The notes under the pieces: generated by a model | The model's input: only the letters and a program-made list of their open reading frames with translations | What the model was told of the DNA's origin: nothing | The model's database searches: none | Translations under genes and position numbers: made by a program | Origin: Thermoanaerobaculia bacterium | Lineage (GTDB): Bacteria; Acidobacteriota; Thermoanaerobaculia; Multivoradales; Multivoraceae | DNA length: 64,000 bases | Assembly: GCA_022826745.1 (NCBI GenBank) | Contig: JAJDUI010000008.1 | Location: 124,001 to 188,000, forward strand | Direction: 5' to 3' | Shown here: positions 53,410 through 62,120 of the stretch, one piece after another | How the letters are laid out: each line of letters opens with the position of its first letter | Position numbering within the stretch: position 1 is the stretch's first letter

Positions 53410-54836
53410 GCGACGCACTTTCGGTTCGAGCGGCGGGGCGTGAAGCGCGGGGGCCGGCGCTGGTCGACGGTGGCCACGAGGTCGGCTGGGTGGAGCTTGC
53501 GGAGCGGGTGGATCGGACGCGAGACGCGCTGCGTCCGCGGCTCGACGAACTGTACGCGCCGGTCGTCGCCGTCGTCGGGGGCACGGGGCCCGACACCGTG
53601 GTCAACCTTCTCGCACTGCTTGAGGACCGGGTCTCGTTCGTGCTGATCCATCCCCGGTGGACGCGCGCCGAACGCGACCGCGCGATCGGGATGGCCGGAG
53701 CCTGCGTCTGCCTCGAGAGCGGCGGAGCCCTGGCGCCGGCGCCCGCCGCGGTCGGCAACCCGAGCGTCGGCCGGGGCGCTGCGATCGTCTTCACTTCCGG
53801 CACGACGGGTCGGCCGCGGGCCGCGGTTCTCAGCCGGGCGGCGCTGCGCGCGTCGGCGTTCGCACACGCGGAGACCATGGGCTGGCACGCCGACGACCGC
53901 TGGCTCCTGAGCTTGCCGACGGCTCATGTGGGCGGCTTGATGATTGTCGTTCGCTGCCTCCATGCGCGGCGGACGGTGGTCGTGGGTGGACGTCGGGTTT
54001 CCGGGAGCTTCGATGCCGCCGAGACCCTCCGGGTCGTCGAACGCGACCGGATCACGCTTCTGTCCGTCGTGCCGACGATGCTCGCGCGGCTGCTTCAGGA
54101 GACCAGGCGCCGGCCGCCGAGCCTGCGGGCCGTGCTCGTGGGCGGCGCCGCCGCTCCGCCGGCCCTGATGGAGCGGGCCAGGGAAAGCGGCTGGCCGGTC
54201 TTCGCGACCTACGGGCTGACGGAGGCCTGTTCCCAGGTCGCGACGGAGCGGCCGGGCGAGACGCCTGGGGGGGTGGGTACGCCGCTGCCCGGGATCGAGG
54301 TGCGGGTTGCCGCTCCGGGCGGGTTCGCCGGTACGATCCAGGTGCGGGGCGGCACGCTGTTCGACGGCTATCTGGGCGCGGAACCGGGGGCGCCGCTCGA
54401 ACGACCCTTCGAGGCGGACGGCTGGTTCGATACGGGCGACCTGGGCGCGGTCGGCGAGGACGGTCGACTCCGGGTGGTGGGTCGAAGCTCCGACCGGATC
54501 CTGACCGGGGGCGAGAACGTCGATCCCGCGGAAGTCGAAGCGGCCGTCGTGGAGTGGCCCGGCGCGGCGGCCGCCTGCGTGGTCGGTCTGGAGGACGAGG
54601 AGTGGGGCGAAACGGTGGGCGCCGTCCTGGTCCCGACCGTCGGCTTCGAGTCCCTTGGCGGGCTGGCCGGACTCGGAAGGCACCTCGGCGGACGTCTCGC
54701 CGGGTTCAAGCGGCCGCGATACTGGCGTGTCGTGGATGCGCTGCCGCTGGCCGCTTCGGGCAAGGTGGACCGAAGCGCCTGTGTTCGACTCCTGGTCGAG
54801 TCGCCAGGCCCGCGGGCGGGGCGGGAGGGACAGTGA
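53406..54836 (+). CDS. menE: o-Succinylbenzoate-CoA ligase, probable CTG start
   Basis: 476 residues if translated from the CTG at 53406. Adenylating enzyme that makes OSB-CoA. Motifs: P-loop IVFTSGTTGRPRAAVLSR, ATYGLTEACSQVAT, GWFDTGDLGAVGEDGRLRVVGRSSDRI (residues about 338-364) and the C-terminal Lys in LPLAASGKVDRSA. The N-terminal PALVDGGHEVGWVELAERVD block is needed for the fold, yet no ATG, GTG or TTG lies ahead of it. The CTG overlaps the menA stop as CTGA. A GTG at 53490 (in WVE) would cut the domain. Confidence 0.88.
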   Translation: MSDALSVRAAGREARGPALVDGGHEVGWVELAERVDRTRDALRPRLDELYAPVVAVVGGTGPDTVVNLLALLEDRVSFVLIHPRWTRAERDRAIGMAGACVCLESGGALAPAPAAVGNPSVGRGAAIVFTSGTTGRPRAAVLSRAALRASAFAHAETMGWHADDRWLLSLPTAHVGGLMIVVRCLHARRTVVVGGRRVSGSFDAAETLRVVERDRITLLSVVPTMLARLLQETRRRPPSLRAVLVGGAAAPPALMERARESGWPVFATYGLTEACSQVATERPGETPGGVGTPLPGIEVRVAAPGGFAGTIQVRGGTLFDGYLGAEPGAPLERPFEADGWFDTGDLGAVGEDGRLRVVGRSSDRILTGGENVDPAEVEAAVVEWPGAAAACVVGLEDEEWGETVGAVLVPTVGFESLGGLAGLGRHLGGRLAGFKRPRYWRVVDALPLAASGKVDRSACVRLLVESPGPRAGREGQ

Positions 54837-56224
54837 CTGTCGACGCCGCGGTGGCGGAGTTCCGGGACCGGCTCGACCTCGAGCGGCGGCTCCGGCCCTT
54901 CGAAGCGTTTCGCTATCGGGCGAGCGACGCGGGGACGAGGACCCTGCACCTGGACGACTTCGCCGCGATCCCGTTCCTCGACGGCGTGAGCGGCGTCGAG
55001 CACTACCAGCACCGGGCCCGGCTCCGGGCGCGGGGAGGCGACTCCTATGTGGCCTCGACGCCCGCGTCACCCGGCTACGAGCGCTACTGCCGGGAGGTCC
55101 TCGGTCTCGGCGCGGTGGAGCTTCTGGAGGTCGACCCTGCCGGCGACCGGCTCGCGATCGCCCGCGCCTGCATGGAGAACCGCGCGCTCCTGGAGCGGCT
55201 GGGATCGCTTGCCCGCCGTGGCGGCCTCGTTGTCGAGCCCTTTCTCGGCGCCGAGGCGATCTGGGATCTGGCGGCGGCCGTTGCCGCCGAAACCGGCGCC
55301 CGGGTGCGGGTGCTGGCGCCGCCGCCGCCGGTGACCTGGATCGCCAACGACAAGGCGAACTTCGAGGACCTCGTCACCGCGGTCCTGGGTCCCGGCTTTC
55401 TGCCCGAAAGCCGCCGGTCGGCTTCGCCGGAAGCGCTGGCCCGCGCGCTGCTCGAACTCTCGGAGACGGGTCCGTCCGTGGCGCTCAAGCGGCTGCGCTG
55501 CGCTTCGGCGATGGGCAACGAGGTCTTCGAGTCCGCGGCGCTTCGTCGCCGCGGACTCTCGGGGGCCCTGGAGATCGTCCGGGGTTTCCTCGAGAGGACC
55601 GGCTGGGAGGGCGGCGAGGATGTACTGGCGGTTCGCTGGGAACAGGCGACATCGTCTCCTTCGACCCAGTGGTGGCTGCCGTCCCCTGGTGGCGGGGAGC
55701 CGACGCTCGACGGCGTCTACGAGCAGATCCTGGCCGGAGAGGAGGGTGTCTTCGTCGGCAGCCGGCCGAGTGGACTGGCGGCGGAGGTGGAGGAGCGGAT
55801 CGTGTTCCAGTCAGGGCAGGTGGCGGACGCGCTGCAGCGGCTGGGTTACGTCGGCCGCTGTTCGTTCGACCACCTGGTGCTGGCGGACGGCCGGGTCGTG
55901 TTCACGGAGTGCAACGGACGCTGGGGCGGCACCAGCACCCCGATGAGCCTGGTCGACAGGCTCTACCCGGGCGGCCGCCCGCCGTATCAGGCGCAGGCCT
56001 TCGTTCACCCGGAGCTCACAGGGCTCACGTTCCGGCAGCTCCTGGCGCGTTTGGGCGATGCCGTGCACGACCGGGGCTCGGGAGCCGGCCGGTTCCTGCT
56101 CTACAACGTGGGACCGCTGGAGCAGTTCGGCAAGTTCGATGTCGTGGCGCTGGGATCGAGCCGCTCCCACGTCGAGGAACTGATGACCCGGGAACTCCCG
56201 CGCCGGCTCGGGCTGGGAGCCTGA
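54833..56224 (+). CDS. ATP-grasp-like protein in the men operon, function unknown
   Basis: 463 residues. The N-terminal half resembles a pre-ATP-grasp domain (IPFLDGVSGVEHYQHRARLR, ASPGYERYCREVLGLG, TWIANDKANFEDLVTAVLG). The C-terminal half has ATP-grasp features: VALKRLRCASAMGN, RCSFDHLVLADG, and a Mg/ATP site in VVFTECNGRWGGTSTP. Such proteins join a carboxylate to an amine or similar group. It is fused to the operon by a GTGA overlap with menE. menC, expected in this locus, is absent, but this protein has no enolase-type motifs, so it is not a recognisable MenC. Confidence 0.65.
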   Translation: MTVDAAVAEFRDRLDLERRLRPFEAFRYRASDAGTRTLHLDDFAAIPFLDGVSGVEHYQHRARLRARGGDSYVASTPASPGYERYCREVLGLGAVELLEVDPAGDRLAIARACMENRALLERLGSLARRGGLVVEPFLGAEAIWDLAAAVAAETGARVRVLAPPPPVTWIANDKANFEDLVTAVLGPGFLPESRRSASPEALARALLELSETGPSVALKRLRCASAMGNEVFESAALRRRGLSGALEIVRGFLERTGWEGGEDVLAVRWEQATSSPSTQWWLPSPGGGEPTLDGVYEQILAGEEGVFVGSRPSGLAAEVEERIVFQSGQVADALQRLGYVGRCSFDHLVLADGRVVFTECNGRWGGTSTPMSLVDRLYPGGRPPYQAQAFVHPELTGLTFRQLLARLGDAVHDRGSGAGRFLLYNVGPLEQFGKFDVVALGSSRSHVEELMTRELPRRLGLGA

Positions 56225-56252
56225 GCCGCGGGATGCAGCGCGGCGGGCCCGG

Positions 56253-56567
56253 CTAGCCGTCGTCGCGGAGGCTGCGGTCGAGCGCCTCGCTCATCTGGCG
56301 CAGGCGCTCCGCTTCGACTGGCGACAGTACGCCGCCGTCCTGGCAGGCCTCGATCGTCGAGGTCATCTCGTTCAGCCGGTCGAGCGCTTCGTCGGTCGAC
56401 CCGCGTCGCTCGGGCGCCGCGTGGGCCGCCGCGAACAGCAGGGTCGACAGCGTGAGGGCAAGTCGCCGCAGACGCTGCCGCGGCGGCGCCGGGACGGACT
56501 CCGGCTCGGCGGTCGCGTCGTAGACGTCCGCCAGCAGGATGCGAGAGATCGCGTATGCGTCCTTCAT
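56253..56567 (-). CDS. Small hypothetical protein
   Basis: 104 residues, not recognised. A basic stretch and one hydrophobic segment (RRLALTLSTLLFAAAHAAPERR, residues about 34-55) could be a membrane anchor or a signal peptide preceded by extra residues. The C-terminal part is helical (LDRLNEMTSTIEACQDGG, AERLRQMSEALDRSL). It begins eight bases after the apaH stop, so it may be the last gene of that operon. Weak ribosome site. Confidence 0.5.
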   Translation of the reverse strand: MKDAYAISRILLADVYDATAEPESVPAPPRQRLRRLALTLSTLLFAAAHAAPERRGSTDEALDRLNEMTSTIEACQDGGVLSPVEAERLRQMSEALDRSLRDDG

Positions 56568-56575
56568 CTCATTGG

Positions 56576-57385
56576 TTACAACGAATGGGAGGCCCGGTTG
56601 GTTTCCGGCAATCGATCGATCACGTTCTTCTGCAGGACGCGCCGGTCCTCGAGCCGGATTGCGGTGAGCCCTGCACCCCAGACGCAGCCGCTGTCGAGGG
56701 CGATCAGGTCGGGTCGCAGGCGGAGTCCGAGGGCGGCCCAGTGACCGACGACCGCCGTATGGTCCGGGCAGCTCCGCGGCGCCACGTCGAACCAGGGTCG
56801 GAGGCCTGGCGGCGCTCCCTCGAGCGGGCCGCTGTAGTCGTGGGGCCGGCCTTTCCCGTCGAGCATCCGCATGCGGGTGAACGCCGCCAGCGACTCGTTA
56901 TCCCGGCGGCACAACAGGCTCTTCGCCTTCGGACCGCGGAGCTTGCGTTCGAGCCGCCTGGCCGCCTTGTTGACGTCCTCCCGGGACCAGGCGGGCCGCA
57001 ACCCCGCGTGGACGAGGACGTAGTCGCGTCCCGCGACCCGTTCGACGTGAACGAAGGGCCGCCGGCGCAGCCAGTCGGCCAGCTCGGTCGCGTCCGCCGC
57101 CTTGAGGGCCTCCTCCAGGGTGTCGCGGGGCCTTGCGCCAGCGACACCCAGGTGGCGGGCGATCAGGTGCAGGTCGTGGTTCCCGAGCACGACCTGGAAC
57201 CGATCGCCCATCTCGGCGTCCAGCGTGCGCGCCCAGCGCAGCGTCTCGAGTGAGCACGGTCCCCTGTTCACCAGGTCGCCCACCATCCAGAGGCGGTCCC
57301 TCCGGACGTCGAGCTCCATTCGGCCTAGCAGGGCCTGGAGCGTTCGGAAGCAGCCGTGGACGTCGCCGATCGCCCAGGTCGCCAC
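56576..57385 (-). CDS. apaH: Symmetrical diadenosine tetraphosphatase
   Basis: 269 residues. Hydrolyses Ap4A to two ADP; also removes NpnN caps from RNA. Metallophosphatase motifs: AIGDVHGCF at the N-terminus, MVGDLVNRGPCSLETLRW, VLGNHDLHLIA, YVLVHAGLRP and VVGHWAALG. Starts at GTG 57385 with AGGGAA before it and the family's usual TWAIGDVHG opening. Eleven bases after the beta-lactamase-like gene on the same strand. Confidence 0.92.
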   Translation of the reverse strand: MATWAIGDVHGCFRTLQALLGRMELDVRRDRLWMVGDLVNRGPCSLETLRWARTLDAEMGDRFQVVLGNHDLHLIARHLGVAGARPRDTLEEALKAADATELADWLRRRPFVHVERVAGRDYVLVHAGLRPAWSREDVNKAARRLERKLRGPKAKSLLCRRDNESLAAFTRMRMLDGKGRPHDYSGPLEGAPPGLRPWFDVAPRSCPDHTAVVGHWAALGLRLRPDLIALDSGCVWGAGLTAIRLEDRRVLQKNVIDRLPETNRASHSL

Positions 57386-57396
57386 CGGATTCCCTG

Positions 57397-58728
57397 CTAG
57401 TCGACGATGGCCTGGTACGTCAGGCTCTGGAGATCCTGGCGGATGTTCAGGTGCGTGTAGGGCCGGACCTGAGTCATCAGGATGCCGATCAGCTCCTCTT
57501 CGGGATCGACCCAGAACACGGTGCAGTAGGCGCCGCCCCAGGAGTACGACCCGACGGATGCCGGCATCGCCGAGGCGCCCTTGTCCGTCACCACGCTGTA
57601 GCCGAGGCCGAATCCGTAGCCGGGACCGCGCAGCCAGAGGCCGTGGTCGCCGGTGTGATTCGACGTCATCAACTCGATCGTCTTGCGGCCGAGGATGCGT
57701 TGGTCGTCCAGCGCGCCGCCGGAGAGCATCATCTGGTGGAAGCGGTAGTAGTCGGCGGCGGTGGAGACCAGGCCGCCGGAGCCGCTGAAGTACTTGTGCG
57801 GTTCGCGCGCGTGCCGGGCGTTCAAGTCGGGCGCTTCGGTGAGGACGATCTTCCCGTCCTCGTCCGGCCGGTAGAGCGCGGCGAAGCGGCCGACCTTCGA
57901 CTCGGGCAGGTAGAAGTACGTGTCGACCATGCCCAGGGGCTCGAAGATGCGCTCCTTCAGGTACTCGTCCAGGGTCTGGCCGGACAGCACCTCGACCATT
58001 CGCCCGACGACATCGACGGAGGGGCCGTACTGCCAGGCGTCGCCGGGGTGGAACTCGAGCGGCAGTTCGGCGAGGGCGGTGACGAAGTCGCCGACGGTCC
58101 ACTCGGGGTCACGATTCGTCCGCAGCTTCGTGTAGTCCGCGTTGAGCAACCCGCGATAGTTGTTCGCGAAACCGGCGGTGTGGGTCAGGATGTGCTGCAC
58201 CGTGATCGGCCGCGCGGCCTGGACCAGCTTGTACGGCGCGCCCAGATACTCGTCGGCGTCCGGCACCGTCGCGACCTGCATCTCGGCGAACTCGGGCAGG
58301 TACTTCGCGATCGGATCGCGGAGCTGGAACCGGCCCTCTTCGTACAGGGTCATCAGCGCCACCGAAGCGATCGGCTTGGTCATCGACGCGATCCGGAAGA
58401 TCGTGTCCCGGGTCATCGGGGCGCCCTGTTCGGGCCAGCGTTCGCCCTGGGCCTCGAAGTGGACGACCTTGCCGCGGCGGGCGACCAGGGTGACGGCGCC
58501 GGCGATCTGCTTGCGGTCGATGTAGCCGGCCATCGTTTCGGACAGACGTTCCAGGCGCTCGCTCGACATGCCGACGCTTTCGGGCTCGGTGATCGGTAGC
58601 GGAGCAGGCGCCGTCTGGTCGGCGGCCGTAGCTGGCGGAGCGGCCGCCAGGGCGCCGGCGAGGCAGCCTGCGAGAAGGAACGCGGCGGCGGACAGCATGG
58701 GGACACGGTTGCGTTGGTCGAGGTTCAT
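57397..58728 (-). CDS. Serine hydrolase of beta-lactamase/esterase fold
   Basis: 443 residues. Signal with a lipobox-like segment (AAAFLLAGCLAGA, Cys22) or a cleaved signal ending near ATAADQ. SxxK motif Ser115-Lys118 (SMTK) and Tyr234 (QYGPSVD), as in EstB-type class C-like esterases; the third motif region is SYSWGGAYCTVFW instead of KTG. Likely an exported esterase or D-amino peptidase rather than a resistance beta-lactamase. AGGAGG site before the ATG. Followed by apaH. Confidence 0.87.
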   Translation of the reverse strand: MNLDQRNRVPMLSAAAFLLAGCLAGALAAAPPATAADQTAPAPLPITEPESVGMSSERLERLSETMAGYIDRKQIAGAVTLVARRGKVVHFEAQGERWPEQGAPMTRDTIFRIASMTKPIASVALMTLYEEGRFQLRDPIAKYLPEFAEMQVATVPDADEYLGAPYKLVQAARPITVQHILTHTAGFANNYRGLLNADYTKLRTNRDPEWTVGDFVTALAELPLEFHPGDAWQYGPSVDVVGRMVEVLSGQTLDEYLKERIFEPLGMVDTYFYLPESKVGRFAALYRPDEDGKIVLTEAPDLNARHAREPHKYFSGSGGLVSTAADYYRFHQMMLSGGALDDQRILGRKTIELMTSNHTGDHGLWLRGPGYGFGLGYSVVTDKGASAMPASVGSYSWGGAYCTVFWVDPEEELIGILMTQVRPYTHLNIRQDLQSLTYQAIVD

Positions 58729-58775
58729 GGTGCGCCCTCCTGGGAGTGTGGCGGTGGTCGTCGGGGCTCGGGCGT

Positions 58776-61655
58776 TCAGCGTCTCGCCCGGGGCGTCAGG
58801 GTGGTCGTATGCCGTTCGCCGTCGCGCAGGTAGACGACGTCGATCGGCTCGTCGATCTTCACGGCGTCGAGGGCGTACGTGTAGTCGTAGATGTTGGCGA
58901 TCTTCTGGCCGGCGAACTCGACGATCACGTCGCCGCCCTCAAGCCCCGCCTCGGCGGCCGGGCCGCCCTCCATCACGCCGCCCAGCAGCAGGCCTTCCAC
59001 TTCGCTGGCGTAATCGGGAATCGTGCCGGTGTAGGCGCGCACGGTGTCGCGGCTGCCGCCCTGCTGGAGGGTCCGCTCGACCTTGACGAACTCGAGCGGC
59101 TCGGCCTGGTTCGCGGCGCGGCGGGTCAGCAGGGCGGTGAAGCGGGCCACGCGCTCCAGGCCGTCGAAGTTGATGCGGCCCGGCGTGTCGGTCGGCCGGT
59201 GATAGTCCTCGTGGGAGCCGCTGAACAGGTTGACGGTCGGAATGCCGGCGTTGTTGAAGCTCAAGGTGTCGGTCGGCAGGTACGGATCGGTCTGCACGCC
59301 GAGATCGAAGCCCACCGGGACGTTGGCGGCTTCGACCAGGCCGGTCCAGTCGGGGCTCGAGCCCACCGCCTGGACGGTCAGGCGGTTGTCGCGGACCCGG
59401 CCCACCATGTCGAGGTTCACGTAGGCCGCGATCTGCTCGCTTGGAATGACGGTGGTCTCGACGAAGTCGGCCGAGCCCAGGAGCCCGAGTTCCTCGCCGG
59501 ACCAGAAGGCGAGCGCGATGTTCCTGTCATGGCCCAGTTCGCGCAACTGGCGCGCGGCGGCGAGGACCGCGGCCGTGCCCGAGGCGTTGTCGTCGGCGCC
59601 GAGGTGAATGGCGCCTTTCTCGTCCGGCCGCGCCAGCGAGTTCCCGCCGCGGCCCCGGCCCAGGTGGTCGTAGTGGGCGCCGACGACGACCCACGGCTTG
59701 TCGAGGCTCTCCGCCTTGCTGCCAGGCAGCACGGCGACCACGTTCCGCGCCGTTCCGCGTTCCCGCTCGATTGCGGTCTCGAGAGTGACGCGAACGTCCG
59801 GCAGGGGAAAGCCCGCGTTGTGCGGGTTGCCGTCGTCGAAGCTCTTCTGGATTTCCTCGAGGTCGCGGCCCGTACCGCTGAACAGCGCCTCCGCCACGTC
59901 GCCGCCGATGCTGGCCGCGGCGACGCCGGAGCCGGCCGCGGCGGTGTCGAAAGCCATCGGGATCGTCTCGCCGGCGTTCGGTGAGCGCGGTCCGGTCAGG
60001 ACGAGGAGTCCCACCGCGCCCGCCTCGCGCGCGGTCAGGGCCTTGTAGCGGAGTCCCGAGTAACGGTTGAGGATGGCCCGCGCCTCGCCCTCGAGGTCCT
60101 CGGGGACGTAGCGCAGAACGACGGCGATCTTGCCGGAAACGTCCAGTGTCGCGTAGCTGTCGTAGCCGAACTCCTGGGAGTCCGGCACCCTGATGCCGTA
60201 GCCGGCGAACACCGCCTCTCCTTCGACCTCCGTCGAGTCGGAGAAGCCGAGCGCCTGAATCTGCGTCTGGTCGCTGAAGGTAGAGGCGCCGCTCCCGGTC
60301 TCGATCCGGATCGTCGAGCCCGTGTCGCGGGCGCCGGAGGTGAACTCGAAGTCGAGCATCAGGTCGTCCTCGCCGGGCAGCGGCTCGGCGCCGAGCGCCC
60401 CAAGCTGCTCGACGAGGTAGGCGGCGGCCCGCTGCTCGCCGTCCGTTCCCGTCAGCCGGCCGCCGAACTCGGGCGAGGCGAGGGTGGTGACGTGGCTCTC
60501 GAGCGCTTCTCGGGGATCAGGCGGGGCGTCCGGTCGGCCGCCCGGCACCCGGTTCGGCGAGGCTTCGAGGGCCGCGAGCGCGGCCTCGTGGTTCCAGTCG
60601 GCGATGTAGAGCTGGCCGCCGTCCCCGCCGTGGCGGCTCGATGTCCAGACGAGCTGGCGGCCGTCCGGCGACGGCACGGGCAGGCCGTCGAACCGGTCCG
60701 TGTAGGTGACACGGACCGGTTCCTTCGTGCCCTCCGTGTCGACGATGAAGACCTCGAAGTTCTCGAAGCCGAGCTTGTTCGAGGCGAAGAGGATGTACTC
60801 GCCCGAGGGATGCTGGTACGGGGCCCAGCTCATCGCGCCGAAGTCGGTCAGTTGCCGCTGGTCGGAGCCGTCGAGGTTCATCGACCAGACGTCGGCGACC
60901 AGGCCGTCCTCGCCGAAGCGCCGCCAGACGATGCGGGAACCGTCAGCGAAGAAGAAGGGGCCGCCGTCGTATCCGGGTACGTTCGTGAGCCGGGTCTGTT
61001 CGCTGCCGTCGGCGCGCATGATGTAGATCTCGCCGAAGTACGCGGGGTCGACTTCCAGCAGGTTCGCTTCGCGCTCGGAGAGTTCCCGGTTGAAGGCGTC
61101 GCGGGTGGAGGCGAAGACGATCCACTCGCCGTCCGGGGAGTAGGCGCCTTCGGCGTCGTAGCCGCGGACGTTCGTCAGCCGGCGCGGTTCTCCTCCGGCC
61201 ATCGCCACCGCGTAGATCTCCATCTCCGGGTCGTAGTCCCAGGCGTAGCGCCGCTCCCGGCCGGAGGCGCGGAAGTCGAGTTCCTGCTGCTGCAGCTCGG
61301 CCGAACGGGGGTCGTGGTGGGTCGACGCGTACAGGATCTCCGAGCCGTCCGGCCGAATGAAGGCGCAGGTCGTTTTGCCGATTCCGGTCGACACCTCGCG
61401 GGTGTCTCCGGTGGCCAGATCGAGCAGGTAGATCTGGTAGAACGGATTCTCCGGCCGCCGCTCGCTCTGGAACACGAGCTGGCCGCCGTCGGCCGAGAAG
61501 TAACCCTCGCCGGAGCGTTTGCCCTCGTAGATCAGGCGTCGGGTTCGGTCGAGGAACGTGCTCTCGTCGAGTGCGTCGTTCGCGGCTGCGGGAGTCGGGA
61601 GCGCGGCGAGGGCGGCGGCTGCCAGCGCGGCGATTCCGGGATGAAGTTTCGGCAC
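58776..61655 (-). CDS. Exported M28 aminopeptidase with PD40 propeller, PA insert and PDZ
   Basis: 959 residues, GTG start. Signal peptide at 1-25. About seven PD40/TolB-like propeller repeats span 45-370 (YSPDGEWIVFAST, VPSPDGRQLVWTSS). A PA-like region is at about 490-600. The M28 peptidase domain follows with two-zinc ligands HYDHLG, LGADDNASG, WSGEELGLLG, NLDMVGR and a His in GSHEDYHRPTDTPG, all present. A C-terminal PDZ domain covers about 875-955 (GGVMEGGPAAEAGLEGGDVIVEFAG region). It would trim peptides in the periplasm or outside. TAGCGT lies eight bases before the GTG. Confidence 0.92.
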   Translation of the reverse strand: MPKLHPGIAALAAAALAALPTPAAANDALDESTFLDRTRRLIYEGKRSGEGYFSADGGQLVFQSERRPENPFYQIYLLDLATGDTREVSTGIGKTTCAFIRPDGSEILYASTHHDPRSAELQQQELDFRASGRERRYAWDYDPEMEIYAVAMAGGEPRRLTNVRGYDAEGAYSPDGEWIVFASTRDAFNRELSEREANLLEVDPAYFGEIYIMRADGSEQTRLTNVPGYDGGPFFFADGSRIVWRRFGEDGLVADVWSMNLDGSDQRQLTDFGAMSWAPYQHPSGEYILFASNKLGFENFEVFIVDTEGTKEPVRVTYTDRFDGLPVPSPDGRQLVWTSSRHGGDGGQLYIADWNHEAALAALEASPNRVPGGRPDAPPDPREALESHVTTLASPEFGGRLTGTDGEQRAAAYLVEQLGALGAEPLPGEDDLMLDFEFTSGARDTGSTIRIETGSGASTFSDQTQIQALGFSDSTEVEGEAVFAGYGIRVPDSQEFGYDSYATLDVSGKIAVVLRYVPEDLEGEARAILNRYSGLRYKALTAREAGAVGLLVLTGPRSPNAGETIPMAFDTAAAGSGVAAASIGGDVAEALFSGTGRDLEEIQKSFDDGNPHNAGFPLPDVRVTLETAIERERGTARNVVAVLPGSKAESLDKPWVVVGAHYDHLGRGRGGNSLARPDEKGAIHLGADDNASGTAAVLAAARQLRELGHDRNIALAFWSGEELGLLGSADFVETTVIPSEQIAAYVNLDMVGRVRDNRLTVQAVGSSPDWTGLVEAANVPVGFDLGVQTDPYLPTDTLSFNNAGIPTVNLFSGSHEDYHRPTDTPGRINFDGLERVARFTALLTRRAANQAEPLEFVKVERTLQQGGSRDTVRAYTGTIPDYASEVEGLLLGGVMEGGPAAEAGLEGGDVIVEFAGQKIANIYDYTYALDAVKIDEPIDVVYLRDGERHTTTLTPRARR

Positions 61656-61663
61656 GATCCGCG

Positions 61664-61669
61664 ACGCTA
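61664..61669 (-). promoter_or_regulatory. Start-proximal -10 box of the M28 gene
   Basis: TAGCGT on the minus strand, eight bases before the GTG, with no ribosome site between. Same spacing class as seven other genes here. Confidence 0.4.
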
Positions 61670-61753
61670 TCAGCGCTCGCAGGCGTCGCGTTCATGTCAT
61701 ACTTCACGGGCCAACTTGGCGGTCGCCCCAGGCGCCTCGTGGAGGCAAGTGAC

Positions 61754-61957
61754 ATGACGACAGCAAACGCGACGACTGCAGGCCCGCCGCAGACCGACGA
61801 CTGGCTCGAGTGGCGCGGCCGCGTCGATGAGCGCCTGGAGCACATGGCGACGAAGGCCGACCTGGCCGACCTCAAGGTGTGGATGCTGAAGACGATGATC
61901 ACGTCGATGATCGGCTTCGGCGCCCTGATCGTCGCGGCGATCAGACTGCTTCCGTAG
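61754..61957 (+). CDS. Small coiled-coil/membrane protein
   Basis: 67 residues. A helical N-terminal part (DDWLEWRGRVDERLEHMATK) leads through ADLADLKVWMLK into one C-terminal membrane segment (MITSMIGFGALIVAAIRLL). The MATKADLADLK pattern plus anchor resembles small DUF1640/Bdr-like or XhlA-like proteins. Role unknown. GGAGG eight bases before the ATG supports translation. Divergent from the M28 peptidase, 28 bases before a symporter module. Confidence 0.7.
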   Translation: MTTANATTAGPPQTDDWLEWRGRVDERLEHMATKADLADLKVWMLKTMITSMIGFGALIVAAIRLLP

Positions 61958-61971
61958 CGCCGCCCGGCTGC

Positions 61972-61977
61972 TAGCCT
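61972..61977 (+). promoter_or_regulatory. Start-proximal -10 box of the symporter module
   Basis: TAGCCT in GCTGCTAGCCT, eight bases before the ATG of the 44-residue protein, with no ribosome site. Confidence 0.4.
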
Positions 61978-61985
61978 GCCGGCCC

Positions 61986-62120
61986 ATGTGGTTGGGCCTG
62001 CCGATCTCGACCTGGGTGCTGCTCGCGGTGTCGGTCGGCGCCGGGCCTGCGCTGGTCCTGTTGCGGTGGTGGTCTGAGGGACGGGGCCGTCGCGGGTTCG
62101 CGCGAAGCGGTGCGGCGTGA
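61986..62120 (+). CDS. 44-residue symporter-associated membrane peptide
   Basis: The ATG opens MWLGLPISTWVLLAVSVG, one membrane helix, then a basic tail (RWWSEGRGRRGFARSG). Its stop overlaps the symporter GTG as GTGA, so the symporter relies on its translation. Small single-helix partners encoded just before sodium/solute symporters are known; this fits by size, hydrophobicity and position. Too short for usual gene callers. The alternative is a leader ORF used only to couple translation. Confidence 0.65.
   Translation: MWLGLPISTWVLLAVSVGAGPALVLLRWWSEGRGRRGFARSGAA

Noticed and set aside
54833..56224. A disguised MenC at the end of the men operon
   Set aside because: No enolase-superfamily Lys or metal-binding Asp/Glu pattern is visible; the ATP-grasp-like features are clearer.
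57397..58728. Antibiotic-resistance beta-lactamase
   Set aside because: The SxxK and Tyr motifs fit, but the KTG triad is replaced and the context is housekeeping; an esterase or peptidase is likelier.
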